Below are positions 23,101-30,555 of a DNA stretch of 34,252 nucleotides, piece by piece; positions within the stretch are counted from its first letter, which is position 1, and every line of letters begins with the position of its first letter. The translations under genes were made by a program, and so were the position numbers. This DNA comes from PKWO01 sp036384915 (GTDB lineage Bacteria > Pseudomonadota > Gammaproteobacteria > Burkholderiales > Burkholderiaceae_D), in assembly GCA_036384915.1 (NCBI GenBank), contig DASVLJ010000059.1, positions 1 through 34,252 on the forward strand, written 5' to 3'. The notes below the pieces were generated by a model. It was given only the letters and a program-made list of their open reading frames with translations, did no database searches and had not been told where the DNA came from.

Positions 23101-24173
23101 GAGAACGCGACGCCGAGGCCGGATTTCATCGTATTGATCCGGGTCCGGTAGTAACTCCACCAATTGGCGAAGTTTTGCATCTCGTTGGTCCCCCCGGGGC
23201 CGGAAGTCGAGGACACCACCACCTTGGTGAAGACATTGCTGCCGCCGAAAGCCGTTGGGCCGTAACTGATCCGCAAATCGGTGCCGTTGTCCAAGGTGAT
23301 CACGGGCGTTATCGTGCCGCCGGCGACACTGGCGGGGCCGGTGATGATGACCGTGGCGGTGGACGTGCTCGTGCTCGACGATTTGCAGGCAACCCCGCTG
23401 ACATTGCAAGTCGCGGAATAGCCGTTGCCGTAAGCATTGACGGCGGCAACGACGGAAGCCCCCAGAGCCTGGGGATATTTCGACGCCGCCACGCTCGACG
23501 CGATGGCCGTGCCGTTCACGGTGATCGAGGCGATACCGGTCGCATTGCTGCCCCGTTGCGTCGATATTTTGAACGTCGACGTGACGCCGGACACCGGTGT
23601 ATTGCATTCCGTGGAAAACTTGCTGCTCGTGTTGATGAAACTCTTTTGGTAAGCGCTGGTTTGCGTACCGGAATATAGATAGTAGTATGCCGGCCCTGCC
23701 GCCGGCGCGGTTCCGCGGGAAAAACCGGAGTCCGAACTGTTGTCCTGGTAGATGCCGAGCGTGAAGCCGGTACTGAGGTCGGTGGTTCCCGAATAGATGC
23801 CGTAGCCGTCGTTTGCGGCTGCAGTAAACGGTTGATTGGGGTATTGCGTACCGTCCGCGTTGAAGGGCAGCGTGTAGTTGATGTTCGGATTATAGAACAC
23901 CCCGTTGCACTGCGAACTCGCATAGCCGTAGGACGTAATGGGGTAGTAGGCGTAGTCCTGGTTATCCGGCAGGAAGTCCCAGTTCATGCTGCCCGAATCG
24001 TCCATCATCACGAACACGTTCGGATAGACCGACGAGCTCGACGACGTCACCAGCGGCGAACTCGCCAGATCCGTGTTGCCCGCCTGGGCCGGCAGCGAAA
24101 CTGCCGCCGCCAGCATGATCGAGCAGGCCCATCCCTTTGCAGCCACTTGCCTGGAGCGAATAGTCGTTATCAT
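20190..24173 (-). CDS. pilY1: PilY1-family type IV pilus tip adhesin / assembly factor
   Basis: PilY1 sits at the tip of type IV pili with the minor pilins, primes pilus assembly and takes part in surface sensing and adhesion. The 1327-residue protein has a signal peptide (about 1-31, ending PAQA-G). A von Willebrand A-like part follows with the metal site Asp58-x-Ser60-x-Ser62 in MMDDSGSMNWD. The C-terminal half (about 770-1250) is the PilY1 beta-propeller, with VYVGANDGMLHAFNAG, the GGLNDGGMEYYALDVTD segment and GGDLLGNLWRFDINNG. The sequence is rich in Ser, Thr, Asn and Gly. It is the sixth gene of the pilus operon, 27 bp after pilX. The ATG at 24173 is preferred to a TTG at 24185 because GGGA lies just upstream. 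The extreme C-terminus ends TARRVGWHEVN, as is common for these proteins. Confidence 0.94.
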   Translation of the reverse strand: MITTIRSRQVAAKGWACSIMLAAAVSLPAQAGNTDLASSPLVTSSSSSVYPNVFVMMDDSGSMNWDFLPDNQDYAYYPITSYGYASSQCNGVFYNPNINYTLPFNADGTQYPNQPFTAAANDGYGIYSGTTDLSTGFTLGIYQDNSSDSGFSRGTAPAAGPAYYYLYSGTQTSAYQKSFINTSSKFSTECNTPVSGVTSTFKISTQRGSNATGIASITVNGTAIASSVAASKYPQALGASVVAAVNAYGNGYSATCNVSGVACKSSSTSTSTATVIITGPASVAGGTITPVITLDNGTDLRISYGPTAFGGSNVFTKVVVSSTSGPGGTNEMQNFANWWSYYRTRINTMKSGLGVAFSSLGATYQVGFATMNNNGGYDMVNTAPFNATQKAAWYSTVYQTQPGGGTGLVDALARVGKYYANKLSWINNVRTTDPVGYSCQQNFAIVSTDGYWNVASSTASLTGGAVGNQDGGSTSISYVSSLAGAPTSIAAARPYCDGNSGCSGNSNSGSGSSNTLADVAMYYYMNDIRNSTLHNCTSGSTGNNVCTDNVPTTTADPASWHHMTLFTIGLGAPGYMLFDPNYANETATSTIHDYYDVKNGTPSGGACSGSACHCPWNTGGTAAGYYDQTSYTSGQACNWPIADANGYPSNIDDLWHAAVNGHGSYYSATDAAALAAGLNTALAAVKQLLSNSAAATTSSPNVTSSSDFVFTSTYTSALWVGELSEYTIDLTTGALSAAPAWTAAAQLDSVPYATRKIFFNSGGTLKAFTWDNLTSAQQAYFQTPHISTLSQFCSVGTSCLTAAQQAAASGQPMFNFVIGDRSNESADTSAYFRVRTHVLGDIVDSQAAYVGASLFQYTDAGYSDFITTNSTRAGAVYVGANDGMLHAFNAGNSATNAGTGAELWAFVPTSVMQNMYILGDKNYANLHQYFVDGAPVTGDVSFGGVWHTILVGGLNDGGMEYYALDVTDPANPSLLWEFTNPNLGYSYGNPVITKLSNGTWVVLLSSGYNNNSGGGDGKGHLFVLNAQTGAILNPNSTATSVGSTTSPSGLAKISAFAASRLTDNTSLRAYGGDLLGNLWRFDINNGTSPQLLVTLKDASGNTQPITTQPELGVDSSSSADVIYIGTGQYLGVSDLSNTSQQSFYAIKDPLSTTTSGAVYTTSPQASGSNFIQQTLTTTTCPASASASVCSPGQVVETSSNNTVSFATNNGWYVNFPTSGERDNTDATLVLGTVVVSSNTPSSSACTTGGSSVSYNFSALNGGPISTATNVAGVSLGSNTTSGATVFQLPNGTVGAINCFSNGTCSTSTVQLPPAGGTARRVGWHEVN

Positions 24174-24200
24174 GATAGTTCCCAATCGTTTGAATCCCCG

Positions 24201-24857
24201 CTACATCGCGACCTGGGTCTGGACGTAGCTGACGGTATTGTGCGGCCCCTCGATGCGCGCGGTGATGCGATAGTAAGAGGCGCCGGTCAACTGAAAATTC
24301 TGCGGGTTGCCGGCCTTGTAGCTGTTCCCCCCGGAGTACGTGGAGACGGGCGAGTAGATACAGCCGTTGCTGGTGGAAGCGGTCGGACACATGCGGTGGA
24401 TCACATACGACACGGTATACCCGTTGCTGGTGGTCGCCAACGTATAGACGTTCCCGCTATGGGTGGCGGTCGAGACGGGGCGCGAAATCGGGTTCGGATC
24501 CAGGACGCTCCAATAGGAATCCCAGGTCTGCCCCGCCGCCGGGCTGTTGACGCCTGGGCTTACCGTCGCGTAGTAGCCCTGCGCGGTATTATTGGTCTCC
24601 AGGGTGGTGGTGTTGAGCGCGTATTGCGACTGGAGCCACACGATTGCGGCTTCCACGCCGAAATCGCCCTGGTGCGTCGCGCCCTGGCGAAACGCCATGT
24701 TGCCGGCGATCAGGTTGGCCGTATCGACCGAACGCATCATGGCGACGCCGGCAAACATCATGGCTACCAGCACGATCATCACCATGATCAGCACCATGCC
24801 GCGCTCGCCGGCGCGCGCCCATACCGTTTTCCCGGCGATTTTCTTCGCGGTCAGCAT
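24201..24857 (-). CDS. pilX: Minor pilin PilX
   Basis: PilX is one of the minor pilins that, with PilV, PilW, FimT/FimU, PilE and PilY1, form the tip priming complex of type IVa pili. The 218-residue protein has a basic leader, then ERGMVLIMVMIVLVAMMFAG (about 18-37), a hydrophobic N-terminal helix behind a Gly at the likely prepilin-peptidase site. As in other PilX proteins, the Glu5 typical of major pilins is absent. The rest, up to YVQTQVAM, is a globular domain with scattered cysteines. The ATG at 24857 overlaps the pilW stop by 7 bp, so the two genes are translationally coupled. The longer frame to 24935 lies inside pilW and was rejected. Confidence 0.87.
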   Translation of the reverse strand: MLTAKKIAGKTVWARAGERGMVLIMVMIVLVAMMFAGVAMMRSVDTANLIAGNMAFRQGATHQGDFGVEAAIVWLQSQYALNTTTLETNNTAQGYYATVSPGVNSPAAGQTWDSYWSVLDPNPISRPVSTATHSGNVYTLATTSNGYTVSYVIHRMCPTASTSNGCIYSPVSTYSGGNSYKAGNPQNFQLTGASYYRITARIEGPHNTVSYVQTQVAM

Positions 24858-26062
24858 CCCGACACCTTTCCCATCGCTGTGATATTGCGCAGCGGCACCA
24901 CCGTCGAATACAGGCGGTAGCGGTAGTTTTGCCACGTATAGCCGCTGGATGCTGGAATACCGACGTTGGACGAGAGGTCCATCGGGATATTCGTCGCCGT
25001 GGTACCGCCCCAGGTCAACGAGCCTGTGCTCCAGACCGCCTCCCGCCAGACGGGCGCCGTGGTGGTGACGTTGCTGCTTGCCGCGACGGTGCCGTTGTTC
25101 GAATTGATCGCGCCGGAATTGACCGCCGTGGTATTGCGTGCTACCAGCCCGATGGCGACGGCCGCGGTATCCGCCCAGGAGCAGGTCGTGTTCGTGCCCG
25201 AGGGCGTGGTTTGATCCCAGGTCGACGCGCTCATGCCGGAGGAGCCATGGTTATGGCCATAGACCGCACGCATGCTGACGATATTGCTGGACACTTCGGT
25301 CCAGTTGTCGGTATTGGAGCAATCGGCCGCGATGTAATTGCACGACGTCAGTGCCGCATTGCGGACGGCATAGCCGACGATGACAGGCGACTGCCCCAGA
25401 TCGTACAGGGTGTACGTACTGGCGGCGAGGCCGGCCACGCCGGTACCGACGGTCACGGTGGAACTGGTGCCGGTTGGGATGGCGGTGATCTTGTCGAGGA
25501 TGGAGACCGTCGTGCACAGGGGCGTCAAATTCGCGGTTTGCGGCGGAACATGGACCACGGTCACATAGTCGTTCACGGCCCATCCCGTCGGGGATTGCAT
25601 GACGTATTTGTTCGTTGCCGCCTGCGAGGTGATCATATCGCCTTCGGCGGCGCCGGTGGAATTGCCGTACATGATCAGCAAGGTATCGGTATTGGCGTCG
25701 CCGGCCGGAATCAGGCTCGTCGGCGGATTGATCATCACGGGCGCCACGGTCAAGGTCTTGTTGCCGCCGGTCGAATTCAGCTTCAACTGGCACCCGAGTA
25801 TGCCGGTCGAGCTGATGCCGTAGCCGGCCTGGGCCATGTCGCGCTCCAGATCGAACAGGCTCAAGGCGCCCGCCACCTGCGCATCGTCTCCGCCGGTGGT
25901 GGTACGCTTGGTGGATTCGGAAGCGCTGAAGGTTTGCAGCACCACCGCCATGCTGATGATGCCGATGACCAGCGCCACCAGGATTTCGACCATCGTGAAG
26001 CCGCGCGAACGCGGACCATGCATTGTGCCGGAAATCACGCGACCCTCTCTCGATATCTGCAT
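24851..26062 (-). CDS. pilW: Minor pilin PilW
   Basis: PilW is a minor pilin of the tip complex. The 403-residue protein carries the prepilin signal RSRG-FTMVEILVALVIGI (about 18-36) with the Glu at +5 and a long globular domain rich in Thr, Ser and Asn, as usual for PilW. Length and position between pilV and pilX support the call. The start is uncertain: the ATG at 26062 gives a 21-residue leader and lies 6 bp after the pilV stop, whereas an ATG at 26023 (MHGPRSRG) gives the short leader more typical of type IVa prepilins. Neither has a clear ribosome site, so translation may depend on coupling with pilV. Confidence 0.88.
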   Translation of the reverse strand: MQISREGRVISGTMHGPRSRGFTMVEILVALVIGIISMAVVLQTFSASESTKRTTTGGDDAQVAGALSLFDLERDMAQAGYGISSTGILGCQLKLNSTGGNKTLTVAPVMINPPTSLIPAGDANTDTLLIMYGNSTGAAEGDMITSQAATNKYVMQSPTGWAVNDYVTVVHVPPQTANLTPLCTTVSILDKITAIPTGTSSTVTVGTGVAGLAASTYTLYDLGQSPVIVGYAVRNAALTSCNYIAADCSNTDNWTEVSSNIVSMRAVYGHNHGSSGMSASTWDQTTPSGTNTTCSWADTAAVAIGLVARNTTAVNSGAINSNNGTVAASSNVTTTAPVWREAVWSTGSLTWGGTTATNIPMDLSSNVGIPASSGYTWQNYRYRLYSTVVPLRNITAMGKVSGC

Positions 26063-26068
26063 GTTGCG

Positions 26069-26611
26069 TCAGTAAAGGTTGACCTGCGCGTTGAGCACAT
26101 AGCTGTGCACCGTGCCGGTGGAAACGTCCTTCGGATCCTGCCAATTCACCGTGACCGTGACGGTCTCCGTGCAAGTGCCCTTGGTCGCGCAATTCGCGGA
26201 GGGGCCGCCGATGCTGACCGTCGGCAAATTGGCCGTCGCGGTCACACCGGGCAGCGTGCCCATCACGGTGCCCGGCTTCGAGGCATCGCCGAGCCAGGCC
26301 GTATATACCGTGCCGCCGCTGACGAATAAGGGGTTGAATACCGTGGCATAGGTCGTGTAGGTGCGGTCGCTGACCCACATCTGGTTGACCAGCTTATCGG
26401 CCAGCTCGGCTGCGGCGGTGCGGTATTTCGCGTCGCTGGATTGGTTGATCGTGCTCGCCTGCAAGCCGATCAGCCCCAGCACGCCGAACGAGAAGATCAG
26501 GATCGCGCACAACGCCTCGATCAGCAGCACGCCTTTCTGTACAGCGCCGGCGCCCGGCTGGCGGGAAACGTGGGCACGGCGAAAACGGGAGGCACGTGAG
26601 AGCAATGTCAT
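26069..26611 (-). CDS. pilV: Minor pilin PilV
   Basis: A 180-residue minor pilin. After a long basic leader (about 1-30), QKG-VLLIEALCAILIFSFG gives a prepilin-peptidase site after Gly and the Glu at +5, followed by GVLGLIGLQA, a PilV hallmark. The C-terminal part contains a cysteine pair near NCATKGTCTETVTVTV. The ATG at 26611 has AAGGG upstream and starts 1 bp beyond the fimT stop. Its leader is longer than that of most type IVa pilins; the ORF that begins 60 bp further upstream lies inside fimT and was rejected. Confidence 0.88.
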   Translation of the reverse strand: MTLLSRASRFRRAHVSRQPGAGAVQKGVLLIEALCAILIFSFGVLGLIGLQASTINQSSDAKYRTAAAELADKLVNQMWVSDRTYTTYATVFNPLFVSGGTVYTAWLGDASKPGTVMGTLPGVTATANLPTVSIGGPSANCATKGTCTETVTVTVNWQDPKDVSTGTVHSYVLNAQVNLY

Positions 26612-26612
26612 A

Positions 26613-27254
26613 TCAGCACCCTTGCGGCGAACCGGACGGCAAAATGGGGTTGCACATGCGCATGCGCCCATTGGTGGAAATCAGGACATTCATGCACACC
26701 ACGCCGTCCGCGCTGCTGGTGGCGCACGCGCCGGCACTGGGGTAGGAAAAGACCCATTGCGTATCGACGGTGGGATATTGAACCTTGCCGAACTGATCGA
26801 ACACGACGAGCATGTTGCCCACCGTGCCGGTGGACGCAACGTTGACGTTGCCCGCGCCGGTGGCGGCATAGACCTTCAGCAGATAGGGCGAATATGTGGC
26901 GGCGCTGCTATTTTGCGTAATACCGGGGGTGATCGTCTTGCCGCATTCGCTGGAAGGGTCGTTGGTCAAGCTCGTGCCCAGATTGACCACCCAATTAGTC
27001 TGCCCCGTCGACACCGCGCAGTTGTTGTCGGCCGTCGTCATCAGCGTGAAGCGCACCGTGGTATTCCGTTTGAGCGCCTCGGCGCGCGCATATTGCAGGC
27101 CGTTCAAGGTCGCCTCGGCGGAAGCGCGGACCTGCATGTTTTGCGACCAGCTTTTCAGCAGGGGCAGACCGGCCATCAGCGTGATGCCGACGATAGCCAT
27201 CGCTATCATCAGCTCGATCAGCGTGAAGGCGCGCGAATGCGCCCTGCTTAACAT
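26613..27254 (-). CDS. fimT: FimT/GspH-like minor pilin
   Basis: A 213-residue type II-pseudopilin-like protein of the GspH/FimT family, a minor pilin often placed first in such operons and linked in some species to DNA uptake. The N-terminus is MLSRAHSRA-FTLIELMIAMAIVGITLMAG, with Glu at +5. The residue before the cleavage site is Ala (codon GCC), not the almost invariant Gly. The rest shows a typical GspH-type beta domain; QYARAEALKRNTTVRFTL is the family hallmark just after the helix. The ATG at 27254 overlaps the end of the upstream pilin gene (ATGTTAA), a clear case of coupling. The long upstream extension of the frame overlaps the pilin gene and was rejected. Confidence 0.87.
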   Translation of the reverse strand: MLSRAHSRAFTLIELMIAMAIVGITLMAGLPLLKSWSQNMQVRASAEATLNGLQYARAEALKRNTTVRFTLMTTADNNCAVSTGQTNWVVNLGTSLTNDPSSECGKTITPGITQNSSAATYSPYLLKVYAATGAGNVNVASTGTVGNMLVVFDQFGKVQYPTVDTQWVFSYPSAGACATSSADGVVCMNVLISTNGRMRMCNPILPSGSPQGC

Positions 27255-27745
27255 TTGCCCCCCGGACCGATGACCCAGCAGCCGTTTCCGCTTGGCACGC
27301 TCCAGCCCGAAGGCGCCGAACTGGACAGCGTGGTGCTCTTGACGCCGCTCTGGTCGAGCGTATAGGTGAACGCGGCCATCTGCCCCACTCCCTGTGCCGT
27401 CAAGGTATAAGTCGTTGCCGTCAGGTTCGCGGCCGGCGCGCAGGAGAACGTGAAATACTGGTTCGACGTGGTGTTGTTGGCGCTGCCGCAAGGCGTGCCG
27501 GAACCGGTCGCGTTATAGGCCTGGTGATCCTGGAAAAACTGTTCCATCGCCACCGCTTCCGCTTGCAGGCCTGCGGTTGCGATGGGGATCTTGCCCGAGA
27601 TCACATGGTTTTTATAGATGGGAAGAGCGATGGCTGTCAAAATGCCAAGAATCACGATCGCGACCATCAATTCGATCAACGTGAAACCGGCCTGGACCTG
27701 ACGGCCTGAAGCGGGGCTTGCAGCAGATAGGACGTGTCTGTTCAT
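27248..27745 (-). CDS. pilE: Type IV pilin PilE-like protein
   Basis: A 165-residue type IV pilin of the PilE group. The leader MNRHVLSAASPASGRQVQAG is cut before FTLIELMVAIVILGILTAIA, with Gly at -1 and Glu at +5. The C-terminal part has four cysteines in pairs (about C88/C102 and C156/C165), typical of PilE-type pilins with a D-region loop. It heads the operon. In many betaproteobacteria a PilE of this type is a minor pilin rather than the main fibre subunit; which one it is here cannot be told. The start is the ATG at 27745, with AAAGGGA upstream. Confidence 0.88.
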   Translation of the reverse strand: MNRHVLSAASPASGRQVQAGFTLIELMVAIVILGILTAIALPIYKNHVISGKIPIATAGLQAEAVAMEQFFQDHQAYNATGSGTPCGSANNTTSNQYFTFSCAPAANLTATTYTLTAQGVGQMAAFTYTLDQSGVKSTTLSSSAPSGWSVPSGNGCWVIGPGGKC

Positions 27746-27899
27746 TACGGATTCCCTTTGATTAACGTTACTCTAGCGCAAAATATTCGTCGCATCGGAC
27801 GCTTCCGACAAACGGTGGAAATGCCCGAACGAGCGGCATCCGGGCAGGACAAGGGCGAGCAAGAGCCTCCTCGCCTGTTATCAAATAGCATAGAGAGTA

Positions 27900-27985
27900 G
27901 CACTACGAGCGTGCCGCGAATGGCGCTACGAATGGCGCTACGAATGGCGCTACGTAGAGCGTCGCGGATCGCGTTACGAGCAGTG
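27900..27985. repeat. Degenerate 12-13-bp tandem repeat
   Basis: Three exact 12-bp copies of GAATGGCGCTAC lie at 27918-27929, 27930-27941 and 27942-27953. Flanking units GCGCTACGTAGA, GCGTCGCGGATC and GCGTTACGAGCA are worn copies of the same motif, so the array is longer than the perfect part. It lies in the intergenic space and is not likely to encode a protein. Confidence 0.8.
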
Positions 27986-28037
27986 CCGCGGGCGCGATGC
28001 GGCGCCAACTTGTAAATATAACGCCAGTACTTTCCGC

Positions 28038-28043
28038 TACAAT
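28038..28043 (+). promoter_or_regulatory. Probable -10 element for ydfG
   Basis: TACAAT lies 30 nt upstream of the ydfG ATG. No good -35 hexamer is seen at normal spacing. Confidence 0.45.
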
Positions 28044-28073
28044 GGCAGCCGAAACCACCTACAGGAAATTGCC

Positions 28074-28820
28074 ATGATCGTACTCGTTACCGGCGCCAGT
28101 TCGGGCTTTGGCTTGGCCATGGCCGGCAAATTCGTGCGCAACGGCCATCGCGTCATCGCCGCGGCGCGCCGCATCGACCGCCTGCGGGCGCTGGCTGCGG
28201 AACTCGGCCCCAACCTCTTGCCGCTCGAAATGGACGTCACCAGCCGGGCCTCGATCGAAGGCGCGCTGGCATCCCTGCCGGCCGAATGGCGCCAGATCGA
28301 GGTGCTGATCAACAACGCCGGCCTGGCACTCGGCACCGAGCCGGCCCAGCAAGCCTCGCTCGACGAATGGAAAACCATGATCGAGACCAATTGCCTCGGC
28401 CTCGTGACCATGACCCATCTCTTGCTGCCGGCCATGGTGGAGCGCGGCTCGGGCACCGTCATCAATATCGGCTCGACGGCCGGCGCCTATCCCTATCCCG
28501 GCGGTAACGTCTATGGCGCGACCAAGGCGTTTGTCGACCAGTTCACGCTCAACCTGCGTGCCGACCTGGTCGGCACCGGGGTGCGCGCCACGACCATTGC
28601 CCCCGGCCTGTGCGGCGGCACGGAATTCTCCAACGTGCGCATGCGCGGCAACGATGCCGCCGCCGCCAAGGTCTACGAAGGCACGGTGCCGCTGACGGCC
28701 GACGACATCGCTGAAAGCGCCTACTGGATCGCCACCCTGCCGCCCCACGTGAATATCAATTACATTGAGATGATGCCGACTTGCCAAGGCTTTTCGCCAT
28801 TCACGATCAAGCGAAATTAA
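28074..28820 (+). CDS. ydfG: YdfG-type short-chain dehydrogenase (3-hydroxy acid dehydrogenase / malonic semialdehyde reductase)
   Basis: A 248-residue NADP-dependent short-chain dehydrogenase. It follows E. coli YdfG closely along its length: MIVLVTGASSGFG at the start (GxxxGxG cofactor loop, 7-13), LINNAGLALG (78-87), catalytic Ser134 in NIGSTAG, Tyr147 and Lys151 in VYGATKAF, and the C-terminal LPPHVNINYIEMMP. E. coli YdfG oxidises 3-hydroxy acids such as L-allo-threonine and reduces malonic semialdehyde. An AGGAAA site precedes the ATG at 28074. It lies 12 bp before ybgC, so it may be transcribed with the tol-pal cluster, although the products seem unrelated. Confidence 0.93.
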   Translation: MIVLVTGASSGFGLAMAGKFVRNGHRVIAAARRIDRLRALAAELGPNLLPLEMDVTSRASIEGALASLPAEWRQIEVLINNAGLALGTEPAQQASLDEWKTMIETNCLGLVTMTHLLLPAMVERGSGTVINIGSTAGAYPYPGGNVYGATKAFVDQFTLNLRADLVGTGVRATTIAPGLCGGTEFSNVRMRGNDAAAAKVYEGTVPLTADDIAESAYWIATLPPHVNINYIEMMPTCQGFSPFTIKRN

Positions 28821-28832
28821 TAATAAAGCAAT

Positions 28833-29252
28833 ATGCTTGACCAATTCAGCTGGAACATCCGGGTATACTATGAAGACACCGATGCCGGCGGCATTGTCTT
28901 CTATGCCAATTACCTGAAGTTTTTCGAGCGGGCGCGTACCGAATGGCTGCGCGCCGCGGGCGTCAATCAACATGTGTTATCGGAAGAGCATGGCGTAATT
29001 TTCGTCGTCAAGAACGCCGCAGTCGATTATCATGCTCCCGCGCAACTTGATGATGAACTAAACGTAACAGTACTTGTCCGACGCTTGGGACGGGCTTCGG
29101 TCGAATTCAGGCAGGAAGCCTGGCGCATCGGCCAGACCGGAGAGCGCAAACTGCTGGCGACGGGCGACATCAAGGTCGGCTGTGTCGATGTCGAATCGCT
29201 GCGGCCCAGCCCCATCCCGGATGAAGTTAGCAAGAAAATAAGAGCGGAATAA
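28833..29252 (+). CDS. ybgC: Tol-Pal-associated acyl-CoA thioesterase YbgC
   Basis: A 139-residue hot-dog-fold thioesterase of the 4-hydroxybenzoyl-CoA thioesterase group, acting on acyl-CoA or acyl-ACP. The N-terminal motif VYYEDTDAGGIVFYANYLKF contains the catalytic Asp17. YbgC is the standard first gene of the tol-pal cluster. It is cytoplasmic and has been linked to phospholipid metabolism rather than to the Tol machine itself. The start at 28833 is the obvious ATG. A 148-bp gap to tolQ follows and contains a perfect 12-bp palindrome. Confidence 0.95.
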   Translation: MLDQFSWNIRVYYEDTDAGGIVFYANYLKFFERARTEWLRAAGVNQHVLSEEHGVIFVVKNAAVDYHAPAQLDDELNVTVLVRRLGRASVEFRQEAWRIGQTGERKLLATGDIKVGCVDVESLRPSPIPDEVSKKIRAE

Positions 29253-29320
29253 GACGGATCACAATAACAGATTTACAACGCCTGGCACGCATGAATTCAC
29301 ACGGCAAATTCCGGCCGGCG

Positions 29321-29332
29321 TCACCGCGGTGA
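29321..29332. promoter_or_regulatory. Perfect 12-bp palindrome upstream of tolQ
   Basis: TCACCGCGGTGA lies 68 bp before the tolQ ATG, in the only sizeable gap between ybgC and tolQ. It could be an operator for a dimeric regulator or a mere sequence accident; no regulator is indicated. Confidence 0.3.
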
Positions 29333-29400
29333 GGGTAAGCCGCATCAATCGCATCAGAGCCTATAGCCCATCCAATCATAAAAGAAGAGCCACTCCATCC

Positions 29401-30108
29401 ATGAACGTCACGACCGACCTCTCCTTTGTCACCCTGATCACCGAAGCATCGCTGCTGGTTCAACTGGTTCTCGGCCTCTTGGTCGGGGTGTCGGTGACGA
29501 GCTGGATGTATATCTTCCGCAAGATGTTCGCCATCCGCAGCGCGCGCAGCCAGACCGAGGAATTCGAGCGCAGCTTCTGGGCCGGCGGCAATTTGAACGC
29601 GCTGTACCAGGATGCCTCGTCCAACCGGCGCCACAGCGATGCCAGGATAGGCGCGCTGGAACGCATTTTCGAAGCCGGCATGAGCGAATTCCACAAGACC
29701 AAGGCCACCCTGGCGAGCCGCGGCGCAAGCGGTAACGACGCCGGGCTGGCCGTGGACGGGGCGCGCCGCGCCATGCGCGCGGCTTACCAGCGCGAGATGG
29801 ATGCGCTGGAATCGCACTTGGCTTTCCTCGCCTCGGTCGGTTCGGTTTCCCCTTACGTCGGCTTGTTCGGCACGGTATGGGGCATCATGAACGCCTTCCG
29901 CGGCCTGTCCAACGTGCAGCAGGCCACGCTGGCCGCCGTGGCGCCCGGCATCGCCGAAGCGCTGATCGCCACCGCCATCGGCCTGTTCGCCGCGATTCCC
30001 GCCGTCGTGGCCTATAACCGCTACACGCACGATATCGACCGGCTCGCCATCCGCTTCGAGAGCTTCATCGAAGAATTCACCAACATCCTGCAGCGTCAAT
30101 CGAGATAA
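29401..30108 (+). CDS. tolQ: Tol-Pal system protein TolQ
   Basis: TolQ is the five-fold inner-membrane channel partner of TolR; together they use the proton gradient to energise TolA. The 235-residue protein has three membrane segments: one near the N-terminus (about 17-40, ASLLVQLVLGLLVGVSVTSW), then a cytoplasmic loop, and two in the C-terminal half around SPYVGLFGTVWGIMNAF and ALIATAIGLFAAIPAVVAYN. The GLFGTVWGIM motif is shared by TolQ, ExbB and MotA. I chose the ATG at 29401 (MNVTTDLSF); the frame extends upstream to a GTG at 29329 without support. It is 3 bp from tolR. Confidence 0.95.
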   Translation: MNVTTDLSFVTLITEASLLVQLVLGLLVGVSVTSWMYIFRKMFAIRSARSQTEEFERSFWAGGNLNALYQDASSNRRHSDARIGALERIFEAGMSEFHKTKATLASRGASGNDAGLAVDGARRAMRAAYQREMDALESHLAFLASVGSVSPYVGLFGTVWGIMNAFRGLSNVQQATLAAVAPGIAEALIATAIGLFAAIPAVVAYNRYTHDIDRLAIRFESFIEEFTNILQRQSR

Positions 30109-30111
30109 GCC

Positions 30112-30555
30112 ATGGCAAGAACCTCGAGCTTGCGCGGCGGACGCCAGCGCTCTCTCAAATCCGAAATCAACGTCGTGCCCTATATCGACGTGATGCTGGT
30201 CTTGCTGATCATCTTCATGGTGTCGGCCCCCTTGAACGACCCGGGCGTGATCAACCTGCCCAAGGCCGGCAAGACGGCTTCGCCGCCGCCCGAATATGCC
30301 GAAATCACGCTCAAGCTGGATGGCAGCAACACCATCACGATCAAGGGCAAGGGCCATGGATCGGGCGAGACGGTGCGCTTGGCCTCGCGTGAAGACCTGA
30401 TTGCGCAACTGCGCCAACTGCACGGCCAGGACACGGAAATGCCGGTCATGATCGCGGCTGAAAAAGACGTCAAGTATGACGACGTGGCGCAAGTGTTTTC
30501 CGCGGCGCGCAAGATGGGCGTGCCCAAGGTCGGTTTGGTGGTGATCAAGGAATGA
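30112..30555 (+). CDS. tolR: Tol-Pal system protein TolR
   Basis: A 147-residue inner-membrane protein that forms the proton-powered motor with TolQ. The single transmembrane segment (about 21-41) contains the protonatable Asp26 in VVPYIDVMLVLLIIFMVSAP, the family signature. The periplasmic domain ends with VPKVGLVVIKE. Its stop overlaps the tolA start (ATGA). Confidence 0.96.
   Translation: MARTSSLRGGRQRSLKSEINVVPYIDVMLVLLIIFMVSAPLNDPGVINLPKAGKTASPPPEYAEITLKLDGSNTITIKGKGHGSGETVRLASREDLIAQLRQLHGQDTEMPVMIAAEKDVKYDDVAQVFSAARKMGVPKVGLVVIKE

Larger units (their letters stand above)
27746..28073. other. Divergent intergenic region between the pilus operon and ydfG
   Basis: About 328 bp without a gene. 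It contains a degenerate tandem repeat (27900-27985) and the ydfG -10 element (28038-28043). I found no clear promoter for the pilus operon and no sigma54 consensus (TGGCAC-N5-TTGCA), although PilE genes in other species use one. Confidence 0.5.

Noticed and set aside
27900..27985. Possible CRISPR array
   Set aside because: The units are 12 bp and directly adjacent with no spacers, so this is a simple tandem repeat.
27745..28008. 87-codon minus-strand frame with an RSAI repeat upstream of pilE
   Set aside because: The repeat comes from the 12-bp DNA array. There is no ribosome site or known domain, so it is treated as non-coding.
29253..29400. Sigma54 promoter candidate TGGCACG before tolQ
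   Set aside because: The second half (TTGC at the correct spacing) is missing.
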